The notes under the pieces were generated by a model. It searched no databases, was not told the origin of the DNA, and saw only the letters and a list, made by a program, of their open reading frames with translations. A stretch of 64,000 nt of DNA, taken from the NCBI GenBank assembly GCA_964571195.1, contig CAZNAD010000006.1, positions 1-64,000 of the forward strand, read 5' to 3'. Source of the stretch: PALSA-1006 sp964571195 (GTDB lineage Bacteria; Pseudomonadota; Gammaproteobacteria; Burkholderiales; Gallionellaceae). Position 1 is the first letter of the stretch, and each line of letters begins with the position of its first letter. A program made the position numbers and the translations under genes. Below, piece by piece: positions 44,812 through 54,742 of the stretch.

Positions 44812-46107
44812 ATGAGCGAGCACGCGACACCGCGATTCGCCCGAAAAATGAATTTACACGACTGGCTAACCTACCTCGAATCCCTGCATCCCAAGACCAT
44901 TGCGCTCGGCTTGGAGCGTGTGGCTCAAGTCAAGCAGCGCCTAAATCTGCAACCTCAATTCCCCGTTATCATCGTTGGTGGCACCAACGGTAAAGGCTCG
45001 GTATGTGCGATGCTGGAGAGCATCCTGCATGCCGCCGGATACCGTGTTGGTTGTTACACCTCGCCGCACTTGCTGGACTATAACGAACGGGTGCGGGTCA
45101 GCAAACATCAGGCGAATGATGCGGAGCTGTGTGCTGCGTTCAAGAAGATCGAAAAAGTACGCGGTGACATTCCGCTCACTTATTTCGAGTTCGGCACGCT
45201 GGCCGCGATGCAGATGTTCGTGGAGCAAAAGGTTGATGTCGCTATCCTTGAAGTGGGGCTGGGCGGCAGGCTGGATGCGGTGAACGTGTTTGATGCCGAT
45301 GTTGCCGTGGTGACGAGTATCGATATCGACCACACGGACTATCTGGGCGACACGCGCGAACAGATCGCGTTCGAGAAGGCGGGTATCTTCCGTGCAGGCA
45401 AGGTGGCGGTGTTCGGCGATAGCGATATGCCGCAGACGATACGCACTGAGGCTGAAAGAATAGGTGCGGAGCTTTGGTGTATCGGCAGTGAGTTCGGTTT
45501 CACCTCGCATCAGGGGCAGTGGGACTTTCGCGGCAAGAAAACATCGCGTAGTGCCTTGCCTTTCCCGGCTTTGCGCGGGGCTTACCAATTGAACAATGCG
45601 AGTAGCGTACTGGCTGTGTTGGATGTGCTGAAAGGCAGATTGCCGGTCAGTATGGAGGCGGTGCGACGCGGGTTGGTGGAGGTGACGTTGTCGGCGCGTT
45701 TCCAGATGGTGCCGGGCAAGCCGACTTTGATCCTCGATGTGGCGCATAACCCGCATGCGGCACGTTCTTTGGCACGGAATCTGGCGGCATTGCCTCCGTC
45801 TCCCAAGACTTATGCAGTGATCGCCATGCTCAAGGATAAGGACATGGCGGGGGTGATTGCCGCGCTGCTTCCGCAGGTGGACGTGTGGTTGGTCGCCGGG
45901 ATAGATGCGCCGCGCGGGGCGTCGGCGGACGAGCTCGGGCAGGTGTTGCTGGAGGCTCAAGCGGGCGAGGTGCTGCGCTTTGCCACGGCTAGCGAGGCTT
46001 TGCATCATGCCTGTAATCGGGCGGGCGAAAATGATAGAATCCTCACCCTTGGTTCATTCTACACAGTAGCGGAAGTGATGCGCGCCCGTGGCTTGGGTGT
46101 TGTCTGA
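44812..46107 (+). CDS. folC: bifunctional folylpolyglutamate/dihydrofolate synthase
   Basis: A 431-aa Mur-ligase-like enzyme. It has the P-loop VGGTNGKGSVCAMLESIL, YTSPHLLDYNERVRV, VAILEVGLGGRLDAVN, SIDIDHTDYLGDTREQIAFEKAGIFR and ILDVAHNPHAARSL. An in-frame ATG at 44848 is an alternative start. It follows accD after a 0.58-kb insertion; the two are normally adjacent in this cluster. Confidence 0.94.
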   Translation: MSEHATPRFARKMNLHDWLTYLESLHPKTIALGLERVAQVKQRLNLQPQFPVIIVGGTNGKGSVCAMLESILHAAGYRVGCYTSPHLLDYNERVRVSKHQANDAELCAAFKKIEKVRGDIPLTYFEFGTLAAMQMFVEQKVDVAILEVGLGGRLDAVNVFDADVAVVTSIDIDHTDYLGDTREQIAFEKAGIFRAGKVAVFGDSDMPQTIRTEAERIGAELWCIGSEFGFTSHQGQWDFRGKKTSRSALPFPALRGAYQLNNASSVLAVLDVLKGRLPVSMEAVRRGLVEVTLSARFQMVPGKPTLILDVAHNPHAARSLARNLAALPPSPKTYAVIAMLKDKDMAGVIAALLPQVDVWLVAGIDAPRGASADELGQVLLEAQAGEVLRFATASEALHHACNRAGENDRILTLGSFYTVAEVMRARGLGVV

Positions 46108-46125
46108 GTTCCCCATAAACACACG

Positions 46126-46836
46126 ATGGCTAAACAATTGACTGCGGACGAAGCGTCCAACCTGAAAAAACAAGCCCGTCGCCGCCTGATCGGCGCGGTG
46201 GCGTTGACCACTGCGGTGGTGGTGATCCTGCCTATGGTGTTCGATAGCGAGCCGACCACTACGGTGAACGATATCGAGTTGACCATCCCGAATAAAGACA
46301 CTGTCGCTGAGTTCGTTTCGGCCTCCGCAGTTTCTGTTGCCAGCGAAGTGGCGACGGTCTCCGCGCCGGTCGCAGTCTCCGCTGCGGCACCGGCTTCGGC
46401 GGTCGTCGCTGCGGCTCCCGTGATTCTGCCTCCTCCGGCTCCGGTGGCGGAAGTAAAAAAACTGCCTGAAGCCGAAGTGGCGAAACCGGCCAAGGTCGAG
46501 GTCAAGCAGGAAGCCAAACCTAAGCAGGAAGCCAAGCCCAAGCCGGAGAATAAGCCCAAAGCAGAGGCCGCCGCCAAGGTCGAAAGTAAACCCGCTGCCG
46601 AGACGCCCGCCAAGTCCGGTTTCGCGATCCAGGTCGGGGCGTTCTCCAATGCCGCTTCCGCCCAGGCGATGCAGGATAAGTTGAACAAGCAGGGGCTGCA
46701 TGCCTACACCGAGAAGGTGGGCAACAACGTGCGCGTGCGTGTGGGTGGTTTTTCCAGCCGCGAAGCGGCTGAGAAGGTGCGTCACAAGCTGGAAGCGCAG
46801 GGGCTGCATCCCAACGTGGTCAGTCTGGGCGGTTGA
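46126..46836 (+). CDS. dedD: DedD-like SPOR-domain protein
   Basis: A 236-aa bitopic membrane protein. It has a short basic N-terminus, one helix at about 22-40, and a long Ala/Pro/Lys/Glu-rich periplasmic linker (about 60-160). A C-terminal SPOR domain follows (FAIQVGAFSNAASAQAMQDKL...YTEKVGNNVRVRVGGFSSREAAEKV). SPOR domains bind denuded septal peptidoglycan. It is in its usual place between folC and cvpA. Confidence 0.9.
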   Translation: MAKQLTADEASNLKKQARRRLIGAVALTTAVVVILPMVFDSEPTTTVNDIELTIPNKDTVAEFVSASAVSVASEVATVSAPVAVSAAAPASAVVAAAPVILPPPAPVAEVKKLPEAEVAKPAKVEVKQEAKPKQEAKPKPENKPKAEAAAKVESKPAAETPAKSGFAIQVGAFSNAASAQAMQDKLNKQGLHAYTEKVGNNVRVRVGGFSSREAAEKVRHKLEAQGLHPNVVSLGG

Positions 46837-46848
46837 TTCGGCTGCATC

Positions 46849-47337
46849 ATGACGGTGTTCGATTATGCGGTACTGTCGATCGTGTGTTTGTCGGTCGGCT
46901 TGGGATGGTGGCGCGGTTTTGTGTATGAGTTGTTGTCTTTGTTGGGCTGGCTGGCGGCGTATTTCGTGGCGAAGCTGTTTGCGCCGGAAGTGATGCCCTA
47001 CGTGCCGGATGTCGCGCCATCGGAGGTGGGCAAGACGGCGATCGCTTATGTTGTTCTGTTCGTTGCCACGCTGATGGTCAGTGGTGTTCTGGCCTGGTCG
47101 TTGTCGAAGCTGGCAAAGTTCGTCGGCCTGGGCTGGATGGACGGTAGCATGGGCGCGGTGTTTGGCCTGGTCCGCGGTGTGTTGCTGGTGTTGGTGCTGG
47201 TGTCGCTGGCCGGACTGACCGACCTGCCGCAGCAGGCGTTCTGGCGCGAAGCATGGTCCAGCCATGCGTTGCAGAATGCGGCGTTGTTCAGCAGGGATCT
47301 CCTGCCGGAGAACGTGGCGAAGAGTGTGAGTTATTAA
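46849..47337 (+). CDS. cvpA: CvpA family membrane protein
   Basis: A 162-aa protein with four hydrophobic segments and the family pattern DYAVLSIVCLSVGLGWWRGFVYELLSLLGWLAAYFVAKLF, then MDGSMGAVFGLVRGVLLVLVLV. It is linked genetically to purF and to colicin V production or envelope maintenance in other bacteria. It lies 12 bp after dedD and 24 bp before purF. Confidence 0.93.
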   Translation: MTVFDYAVLSIVCLSVGLGWWRGFVYELLSLLGWLAAYFVAKLFAPEVMPYVPDVAPSEVGKTAIAYVVLFVATLMVSGVLAWSLSKLAKFVGLGWMDGSMGAVFGLVRGVLLVLVLVSLAGLTDLPQQAFWREAWSSHALQNAALFSRDLLPENVAKSVSY

Positions 47338-47361
47338 CTTTACGGACTATCGGAATCTGAC

Positions 47362-48888
47362 ATGTGTGGCATTCTCGGCGTCGTTGCACAAACTCCCGTC
47401 AACCAGTTGTTGTATGACGGGTTGCAGGTCTTACAACATCGCGGGCAGGATGCTGCGGGTATCGCTACGATAGAGGGCAATGCCTTCCATCTGCATAAAG
47501 CCAACGGGCTTGCGCATGATGTGTTCCGCACGCGCAACATGCGTGCGCTGACCGGCAACGCCGGTATCGCGCATGTGCGTTATCCCACCGCCGGTTCTGC
47601 CGTCGATCACAACGAGGCGCAGCCGTTCTATGTCAATTCCCCGTTCGGTATCGTGCTCGGCCACAACGGCAACCTGACCAATACCGCACAGTTGCAAAAA
47701 GAGTTGTTCCTCGACGACCTGCGCCACGTCAACACCAATTCCGATTCCGAAGTGTTACTCAATGTACTGGCGCACGAGTTGCAGCAGGAGTGCAAACAAC
47801 TGCGGCTGGATAAGCGGGCGATTTTCGCGGCGGTATCTGGTGTGCATCGCCGCTGTCGCGGCGCGTATGCCGTGGTGTCCATGATCGCGGGCTACGGCTT
47901 GCTGGCTTTCCGTGATCCTTACGGTATCCGTCCGCTGGTGGTCGGCAGTAACCAGACCGACAAAGGGGTGGAGTATCTGGTGGCCTCGGAAAGTGTGGCG
48001 CTGGATACGCTGGGCTTCAAGTTCATGCGCGACATCGCGCCGGGCGAAGCGGTGTTCATTGACTTTGATGGCAATTTCCACAGCCAGCAATGCGCGGCCA
48101 GTCCGGTGCTCAACCCCTGCATTTTTGAATACGTTTATCTGGCGCGCCCCGACTCGGTGATCGACGGCATCTCTGTGTACGAAACCCGTTTGAATATGGG
48201 CGAATACCTCGCCGACAAGCTAGAGCGTGTATGGCCGGACCACGATATCGATGTAATTATCCCCATCCCCGATTCCAGCCGCCCGAGCGCGTTGCAGATG
48301 GCTAACCGCCTCGGTATTCCGTTCCGCGAAGGGTTCGTGAAGAACCGTTACATCGGACGCACATTCATCATGCCGGGGCAGGCGATGCGCAAAAAATCCG
48401 TGCGCCAGAAACTGAATGCCATCAGCGTCGAATTCAAGGACAAGAACGTGTTGCTGGTGGACGATTCCATCGTGCGCGGCACCACCAGCCGCGAGATCGT
48501 GCAGATGGCGCGCGATGCCGGTGCGCGCAAGGTGTATTTTGCTTCCGCCGCGCCGCCGGTGAAATATCCCAACGTCTACGGTATCGATATGCCGTCGCGC
48601 CGCGAATTGATCGCGACCGGACGCACCGACGAAGAGATCTGCCGCGAGATCAGTGCCGACCGCATCATCTATCAGGATCTCGAAGATCTGAAAGCGGCCG
48701 TGCAGAAATGCAATCCGGCGATCACCAAGTTCGACTGCGCCTGTTTCGACGGTGAATACATTACCGGCGACATCACGCCGGAATATCTGGATCGTGTCGA
48801 GAATGCGCGCGGGGCTGGCAAGGCCAACAAAGTCACCGACGAGGAGCAGATGGAGCTCGATCTGGCGATGAGTGCGACCTCCATGTGA
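47362..48888 (+). CDS. purF: amidophosphoribosyltransferase
   Basis: A 508-aa first committed enzyme of purine synthesis. The N-terminal glutaminase begins with the catalytic Cys (MCGILGVVAQ), and QHRGQDAAGIAT and GIVLGHNGNLTN follow. The C-terminal phosphoribosyltransferase has the PRPP motif VLLVDDSIVRGTTSREIVQMARDAGA. The family block IPDSSRPSALQMANRLGIPFREGFVKNRYIGRTFI is present. It is followed by an intrinsic terminator. Confidence 0.97.
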   Translation: MCGILGVVAQTPVNQLLYDGLQVLQHRGQDAAGIATIEGNAFHLHKANGLAHDVFRTRNMRALTGNAGIAHVRYPTAGSAVDHNEAQPFYVNSPFGIVLGHNGNLTNTAQLQKELFLDDLRHVNTNSDSEVLLNVLAHELQQECKQLRLDKRAIFAAVSGVHRRCRGAYAVVSMIAGYGLLAFRDPYGIRPLVVGSNQTDKGVEYLVASESVALDTLGFKFMRDIAPGEAVFIDFDGNFHSQQCAASPVLNPCIFEYVYLARPDSVIDGISVYETRLNMGEYLADKLERVWPDHDIDVIIPIPDSSRPSALQMANRLGIPFREGFVKNRYIGRTFIMPGQAMRKKSVRQKLNAISVEFKDKNVLLVDDSIVRGTTSREIVQMARDAGARKVYFASAAPPVKYPNVYGIDMPSRRELIATGRTDEEICREISADRIIYQDLEDLKAAVQKCNPAITKFDCACFDGEYITGDITPEYLDRVENARGAGKANKVTDEEQMELDLAMSATSM

Positions 48889-48981
48889 GTTGACGGATTG
48901 CGACGGGGGGTGCTACTTTCCGTCTGCGCCGATTTGAGGAACAGCTTGCGGGCGCTTTACAAATACAGCTAAAGCGAGGGA

Positions 48982-49015
48982 AACCCGGTTTAGCGCTAAG
49001 CTTTCCGGGTTTTTT
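48982..49015 (+). terminator. intrinsic terminator after purF
   Basis: AACCCGG (48982-48988) and CCGGGTT (49005-49011) form the stem, with the small palindrome TTAGCGCTAA in the loop, followed by a run of T. It is about 95 nt after the purF stop and 45 nt before metZ. It may only partly stop transcription, because metZ follows on the same strand. Confidence 0.8.
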
Positions 49016-49059
49016 ATTGGCGGCATTGTCGGCGTGGACAGGTCGCAAGGATGAAGAGA

Positions 49060-50226
49060 ATGACTGATAACTATCAACCAGAGACGCTGGCGGTGCGTGC
49101 AGGTACCGAGCGCAGCCAGTTCCATGAACACAGCGAGGCCTTGTTCCTTACTTCCAGCTTTGTGTTCGACAACGCCGAACAGGCGGCGAAACGTTTCATA
49201 GGCGAGGAGCCGGGCAATATCTATGCGCGCTTCACCAATCCCACTGTCAGTATGTTCGAGGAGCGCCTCGCGGCATTGGAAGGTGCCGAGCAATGCGTGG
49301 CGACTTCCAGCGGCATGGCTGCCATTCTGGCGACCTGCATGGGGTTGCTGAAAGCGGGCGACCATATCGTCGCGTCGCGCAGCCTGTTCGGGGCGACAAC
49401 CAATACCTTTAACAACTACTTCAAGAAGTTCGGGGTGGAGACGAGCTACGTTTCCGCCACCGATGTGGCTGAGTGGCAGGCGGCGGTGCGCCCGAACACC
49501 AAGCTGTTCTTTCTGGAGACGCCGTCCAACCCGCTGACCGAGATCTCCGACATCGCTGCCATCGCGGCGGTGGCGAAAGGCTGCGGTGCCTTGCTGGCGG
49601 TGGACAACTGTTTCTGCACGCCCATTTTGCAACGCCCGCTGCAACTGGGCGCGGACATCGTGATCCATTCCGCCACCAAATACATCGATGGGCAGGGTCG
49701 TGTACTCGGTGGAGCGGTGCTGGGCAGCAAGAAACTGATGGAGCCGGTGTACGGTTTCCTGCGCACCACGGGGCCGACCATGAGCGCATTCAACGCTTGG
49801 GTGTTCCTCAAGGGGCTGGAGACGCTCAAGCTGCGCATGGACGCGCACAGCGCCAACGCGCTGCAACTGGCGCAGTGGCTGGAACAACAGCCCAACGTCG
49901 CGCGCGTGTTCTACCCCGGGCTGCCGTCGCATCCGCAACATGCGCTGGCGATGAAGCAGCAGAAGACCGGTGGCGGCATCGTCGCGTTCGAGGTGAAGGG
50001 CGGCAAGGCTGCGGCTTGGAAGGTGATCGACAACACCAGGATGCTTTCCATCACCGCCAATCTGGGCGACACCAAGACCACCATCACCCATCCGGCCACC
50101 ACCACACACGCACGCATCACACCGGAGGCGCGCGCGGCGGCGGGCATCAGCGAAGGGCTGATCCGTATTGCCGTGGGGCTGGAAGCGGTGGTTGATATTC
50201 AGAACGACCTGCTGCGAGGACTGTGA
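49060..50226 (+). CDS. metZ: O-succinylhomoserine sulfhydrylase
   Basis: A 388-aa PLP enzyme of the Cys/Met-metabolism family that makes homocysteine by direct sulfhydrylation. It has TLAVRAGTERSQFHEHSEALFLTSSFVF, YARFTNPTVSMFEERLAALEGAE, the PLP-binding VIHSATKYIDGQGRVLGGAVLG, and LGDTKTTITHPATTTHARI. The ATG at 49060 has AAGGA at 8 nt; the ATG at 49051 touches that same site and is less likely. It overlaps pncC's region by a GAGGA-coupled junction. Confidence 0.92.
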   Translation: MTDNYQPETLAVRAGTERSQFHEHSEALFLTSSFVFDNAEQAAKRFIGEEPGNIYARFTNPTVSMFEERLAALEGAEQCVATSSGMAAILATCMGLLKAGDHIVASRSLFGATTNTFNNYFKKFGVETSYVSATDVAEWQAAVRPNTKLFFLETPSNPLTEISDIAAIAAVAKGCGALLAVDNCFCTPILQRPLQLGADIVIHSATKYIDGQGRVLGGAVLGSKKLMEPVYGFLRTTGPTMSAFNAWVFLKGLETLKLRMDAHSANALQLAQWLEQQPNVARVFYPGLPSHPQHALAMKQQKTGGGIVAFEVKGGKAAAWKVIDNTRMLSITANLGDTKTTITHPATTTHARITPEARAAAGISEGLIRIAVGLEAVVDIQNDLLRGL

Positions 50227-50228
50227 AA

Positions 50229-50825
50229 ATGCGCCGCTCCAAGAAAAAAGCCGCACGTCATGCCAAGGCTAACGCCAAGGCTAACGCCAAGGCTAACGCC
50301 AAGGCTGTTGCCAGTGTCAGCGTTTCAGAATCCGGGCTGCTCGCGCGGCAGGTCGGCGAAACGTTAAAACGGTGCGGAATGACCTTGGTGACGGCGGAAT
50401 CGTGTACTGGCGGTGGGGTCGCTCAGGAAATCACCCGTATATCGGGTAGTTCGGCCTGGTTCGAGCGGGGATTTGTGACTTACTCCAATGTCGCCAAGGA
50501 GGAAGTGCTGGGGGTGTCGCCCGAAACGCTGGAGACGCATGGCGCGGTCAGTGAAAATACGGTGCGGGAGATGGCGGAGGGGGCGTTGCAGTACAGCCGT
50601 GCCCAAGTAGCCGTGGCGGTCAGTGGGATCGCCGGTCCTACCGGTGGCAGTCAGGAAAAGCCGGTCGGTACGGTGTGGTTCGCTTGGGCGGAGGGGCACA
50701 GAGTGCTTGCCGCTTGCCATCATCTTTCCGGTGATCGGGATGGGATACGGGCAGCGGCGGTGCGTGTCGCCTTGCAAGGTTTGCTGGACCTGCTGAATAG
50801 CCGCCAAGATCAAAAAATGGAATAA
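50229..50825 (+). CDS. pncC: nicotinamide-nucleotide amidase (CinA C-terminal family)
   Basis: A 198-aa protein with the stand-alone CinA C-terminal domain that deamidates NMN. It has LVTAESCTGGGVAQEITRISGSSAWFERGFVTYSNVAKEEVLGV, VSENTVREMAEGAL and VAVSGIAGPTGGSQEKPVGTVWFAWA. GAGGA lies 8 nt before the ATG at 50229. The first ~30 residues are a Lys/Ala/Asn tail (AKANAKANAKANAKA) from a 12-bp tandem repeat, absent from typical PncC. It lies upstream of recA. Confidence 0.9.
   Translation: MRRSKKKAARHAKANAKANAKANAKAVASVSVSESGLLARQVGETLKRCGMTLVTAESCTGGGVAQEITRISGSSAWFERGFVTYSNVAKEEVLGVSPETLETHGAVSENTVREMAEGALQYSRAQVAVAVSGIAGPTGGSQEKPVGTVWFAWAEGHRVLAACHHLSGDRDGIRAAAVRVALQGLLDLLNSRQDQKME
50262..50306 (+). 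repeat. 12-bp tandem repeat in pncC
   Basis: GCCAAGGCTAAC is repeated three times perfectly plus a 9-nt partial copy (3.75 units), encoding AKAN repeats. The unit is a multiple of three, so gain or loss of copies would change length without a frameshift. Confidence 0.9.
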
Positions 50826-50827
50826 AT

Positions 50828-50841
50828 AGAACGAACGTTCT
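50828..50841 (+). promoter_or_regulatory. candidate LexA operator upstream of recA
   Basis: AGAACGAACGTTCT contains GAAC-N4-GTTC (50829-50840), with A and T extending the arms to 5 bp. It lies about 58 bp before the recA ATG. The form GAAC-N4-GTTC matches the Gram-positive type LexA box rather than the CTGT-N8-ACAG type usual in gamma- and betaproteobacteria. No lexA is in the window. Confidence 0.4.
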
Positions 50842-50898
50842 GTACAACTCCGAATTGATGTGCAACAATCCTGCACCAATTTTTGAAAGGGAACCAAC

Positions 50899-51946
<1,048 letters not shown>

Positions 51947-51963
<17 letters not shown>

Positions 51964-52402
51964 GCTCAGTCTGCGTGTCCGCGCCATGCGATATTTGGCG
52001 CGGCGCGAGCATAGCCGCGCCGAGTTGTACGAGAAGTTATCGCCTCACGTTCAGGAAAACGAAGATATCGGTGCGGTACTGGACGAACTGGAGGGGCGCG
52101 GCTGGCTCTCTGATGCCCGTGCAGCCAGCCAACTGGTGGCGGCCAAACGCGGTCGCTTCGGCCTGCAACGTATCACCCACGAATTGCGTCAAAAGGGTAT
52201 CGCGGAAGAATTAATCAGTGTATCTTTGCCATCGCTCAAGGAGAGTGAACTGGAAGCGGCGCACGCGGTATGGCAAAAAAAATTCGGCACGCTTCCGCAG
52301 GATGCCAAGGAAAAAGCCAGACAGATGCGTTTTCTGCAATCGCGCGGGTTTTCCATGGATGTGATCTTCAAGGTGTTGCGCTCGGCGGAGATGGAAAGCT
52401 GA
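51947..52402 (+). CDS. recX: RecA regulator RecX
   Basis: A 151-aa, all-helical protein that modulates RecA filaments. It has the family N-terminus LSLRVRAMRYLARREHSRAELYEKL and repeats such as LDELEGRGWLSDARAASQLVAAKRGRFGLQRITHELRQKGI. It starts at GTG (51947) within the end of recA. A later ATG (51986) would remove conserved residues. The recA-recX overlap suggests coupled translation. Confidence 0.92.
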
Positions 52403-52431
52403 GCCTGCCGATATCGTGAACGGGTGGTAAT

Positions 52432-54033
52432 TTGGCAAACAGTATGTCCGATAAGTGGGTGTTGGTGATTGACGATCTGGAGGGAATGCGCTCGCAGCTG
52501 CGCATGTCGCTGACCAACTCCGGGTTCGCAAAGTTGCATTTGGCTTCCAGTATCAAAGATGCATTGGATCGCATGGCGGCCAATCGCTACGACGTGATCC
52601 TGTGTGATTATTCGTTGGGAGACAGCACAGACGGTCAGCAGTTTCTGGAATATCTGCGCTCGAACGACCTGATTGCCCACAACACCATCTTCATTATGAT
52701 CACGGCCGAACAGGCCTATGAGAAAGTTGTCGCCGCCTCCGAGTGCGCGCCGGACGACTATCTGCTCAAACCTTTCACCGCTGCACAATTCGATGCCCGT
52801 CTGGAGAAATTGCTCGGGCGGCAGGAATATTTCTCTGTCATCGACAAGGCCGCCGATGAAAAGAACTGGGTGCGCGTGATCGCCGAGTGTGACAAAAAGC
52901 TGGCAAGCAAAGACAAATATTTCATCGAGTTGTGCAAGATCAAAGCGTCGGCGTTGATGTCGGCGAATCGCCAGCAGGAGGCTGCCGATCTGTATCGCGA
53001 GGTATTGGCCCTACGCCCCATAGGCTGGGCCAAGCTGGGGTTGGCACGCGCTTTGGCGACGCTGGACAAGAAAGAAGAAGCTCAGATTCTGCTGCGCGAA
53101 ATATTGGCCGAATCGCCCCAATTCATGGCGGCCTATGATCTGATGGGTAAGCTTCTGTCGGAATCCGGCGAAAAGGATGCCGCGCTGGATATCCTGCAAA
53201 AAGCCCGCGAAGTCTCGCCGGGGACGATGAGCCGTATCCGTGAACTGAGCGCGTTGGCGGTCAGTGCGGGCAAGCCGGAAGTGGCCGAGACCGTGATGCG
53301 TCAGGCGTTGCAGAAACACAAATATTCCCCGGTGCGACAGGCGAACGATTATGCCGTGCTGTCCAAGGCGCTGGTCAATCAAGGCAAGACGGCAGAAGCG
53401 TTGAGCGTAGTGGCCGATGCCAAAAAGAGCTTTAATGACGAACATAGCAGTGTGATGTTGGCGGCGACAGAGAGTGTTGCCCATCGTGCCGCCGGAAATC
53501 ATAAATTGGCTGAAGCCGCACTGGCTCAGGCAATGGCGGGTGGCGATCTGAGTAAGTTATCTGCACAGACGGTAGTCGCGCTGGCCGATGCCTGTTTTGC
53601 CTTGGGCAAAGAAGACGAAGCGACGGGCTTGTTGCGTCATGCCATTCAAAATAATCAGGAAGACGAGTCGGTCCGCAGCCGGGTGCATGAGGTATTGACG
53701 GCGGCTGGCAAGGATGCCTCCGAAGCGACGGCGATGATCGAGGAAAGCAGTCAAGAAGTCATCCTGCTCAACAACGACGGTGTGCGTAAGGCCGAAGCCG
53801 GACAGTTGGACGAGGCGATCACGTTATTGTGCGAAGCCGCCGACCGTCTGCCCAACAATCTCCAGATCGTCAGCAATGCCGCGCTGGTGATCGCCCTCGA
53901 TTTGTCACGTAACGGCAAGGATGCGGAGAAATTCAGCAAGTGCCTGCGTTACCGCGAAGCACTCATCAAGAAAGCCCCGAACCATCCCAAGTTGCTTCAG
54001 ATAGACGGACTGCTCAAACAATTGAAACCCTGA
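52432..54033 (+). CDS. response regulator with TPR-type repeats
   Basis: A 533-aa protein. The N-terminal receiver domain (about 8-128) has acidic D14-D15, phospho-acceptor D59 (VILCDYSL), T91 and K113. The rest (about 150-530) is tetratricopeptide-like helical repeats (for example AADLYREVLALRPIGWAKLGLARALATLDKKEEAQILLREIL). The layout suggests a phosphorylation-controlled scaffold rather than a DNA-binding regulator. The start is TTG at 52432 (GGGTGG upstream) or ATG at 52444. It lies 12 bp before a small histidine kinase. Confidence 0.88.
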   Translation: MANSMSDKWVLVIDDLEGMRSQLRMSLTNSGFAKLHLASSIKDALDRMAANRYDVILCDYSLGDSTDGQQFLEYLRSNDLIAHNTIFIMITAEQAYEKVVAASECAPDDYLLKPFTAAQFDARLEKLLGRQEYFSVIDKAADEKNWVRVIAECDKKLASKDKYFIELCKIKASALMSANRQQEAADLYREVLALRPIGWAKLGLARALATLDKKEEAQILLREILAESPQFMAAYDLMGKLLSESGEKDAALDILQKAREVSPGTMSRIRELSALAVSAGKPEVAETVMRQALQKHKYSPVRQANDYAVLSKALVNQGKTAEALSVVADAKKSFNDEHSSVMLAATESVAHRAAGNHKLAEAALAQAMAGGDLSKLSAQTVVALADACFALGKEDEATGLLRHAIQNNQEDESVRSRVHEVLTAAGKDASEATAMIEESSQEVILLNNDGVRKAEAGQLDEAITLLCEAADRLPNNLQIVSNAALVIALDLSRNGKDAEKFSKCLRYREALIKKAPNHPKLLQIDGLLKQLKP

Positions 54034-54045
54034 CGGACAGCTTCC

Positions 54046-54657
54046 ATGAATGATCTTTACGCTGCCGTAGTACATGACGTCAAGAACCAGTTGGCCGAAC
54101 TGTCCCTCCGTTTGGGCGCGCGTGCGGATGCGCAACAAGAGATGGTGATCGCGATGAACGCATCGCGCCGACTGTCCGAGATGCTGTTGATGCACCGCCA
54201 GGTCAATGCGCAACTGACAGTGAATGCTGATTCGGTGGATGCTGCCGATTTCCTGTCGATTGTGGCTGCGGAATACCGTGAGCTGTTCCCGAAACTGCAA
54301 ATCGAGCTGGATACTACAGCGGCTCCCTCTATGGCCTTCTTCGATGACGCACTGGTGCGTATGGCACTGGCGAACGCCGTCCATAACGCTTGCCGGGCAG
54401 CCCGTTCAAAGGTGCGCCTGGCCGCTTATGAGCAGGACAAGATGCTGGTGTTCGAGGTTTCCGACGATGGTGCGGGTTACCCCGAAGAGATGTTGCAGGA
54501 CGGCGGGGCAGAACCATCCGCTGTTAGCGGGCGGGGAACCGGGCTCGGGCTCTATCTGGCCCGCAAAATCGCCGAACTGCATCGTTTGCAAGAAGCCCAT
54601 GGACGGGTCGAGTTGAGCAACGCGGGCGGTGCCGTGTTCCGCATGTTCTTGCCCTGA
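54046..54657 (+). CDS. minimal histidine kinase-like ATPase
   Basis: A 203-aa soluble protein with only the kinase core. There is an H-box-like VVHDVKNQLAEL with His10, then dimerisation-type helices. The HATPase domain has an N-box (LANAVHNACRAA, about 108-119), G1 DDGAGYP (140-146) and G2 GRGTGLGLYLA. No sensor, HAMP or membrane segment is present. It follows the TPR response regulator by 12 bp and is its likely partner, though whether it phosphorylates or dephosphorylates is unknown. Confidence 0.88.
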   Translation: MNDLYAAVVHDVKNQLAELSLRLGARADAQQEMVIAMNASRRLSEMLLMHRQVNAQLTVNADSVDAADFLSIVAAEYRELFPKLQIELDTTAAPSMAFFDDALVRMALANAVHNACRAARSKVRLAAYEQDKMLVFEVSDDGAGYPEEMLQDGGAEPSAVSGRGTGLGLYLARKIAELHRLQEAHGRVELSNAGGAVFRMFLP

Positions 54658-54692
54658 GCCATTTCCTCGCCGTGCGGGCCGTAAGCCCCGCG

Positions 54693-54701
54693 TGGTATGA
54701 T
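54693..54701 (+). promoter_or_regulatory. extended -10 promoter of alaS
   Basis: TGGTATGAT is an extended -10 (TG, 1 nt, TATGAT) about 41 nt before the alaS ATG. No good -35 is visible, which is usual for extended -10 promoters. Confidence 0.5.
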
Positions 54702-54742
54702 GCACGCCGTTTTCGAGTGATGTCTGATACCGAGGGTGTGCA

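Noticed and set aside
48889..49059. Riboswitch upstream of metZ
   Set aside because: The only clear structure is an intrinsic terminator that fits the end of purF. I could not recognise a SAM or SAH aptamer core.
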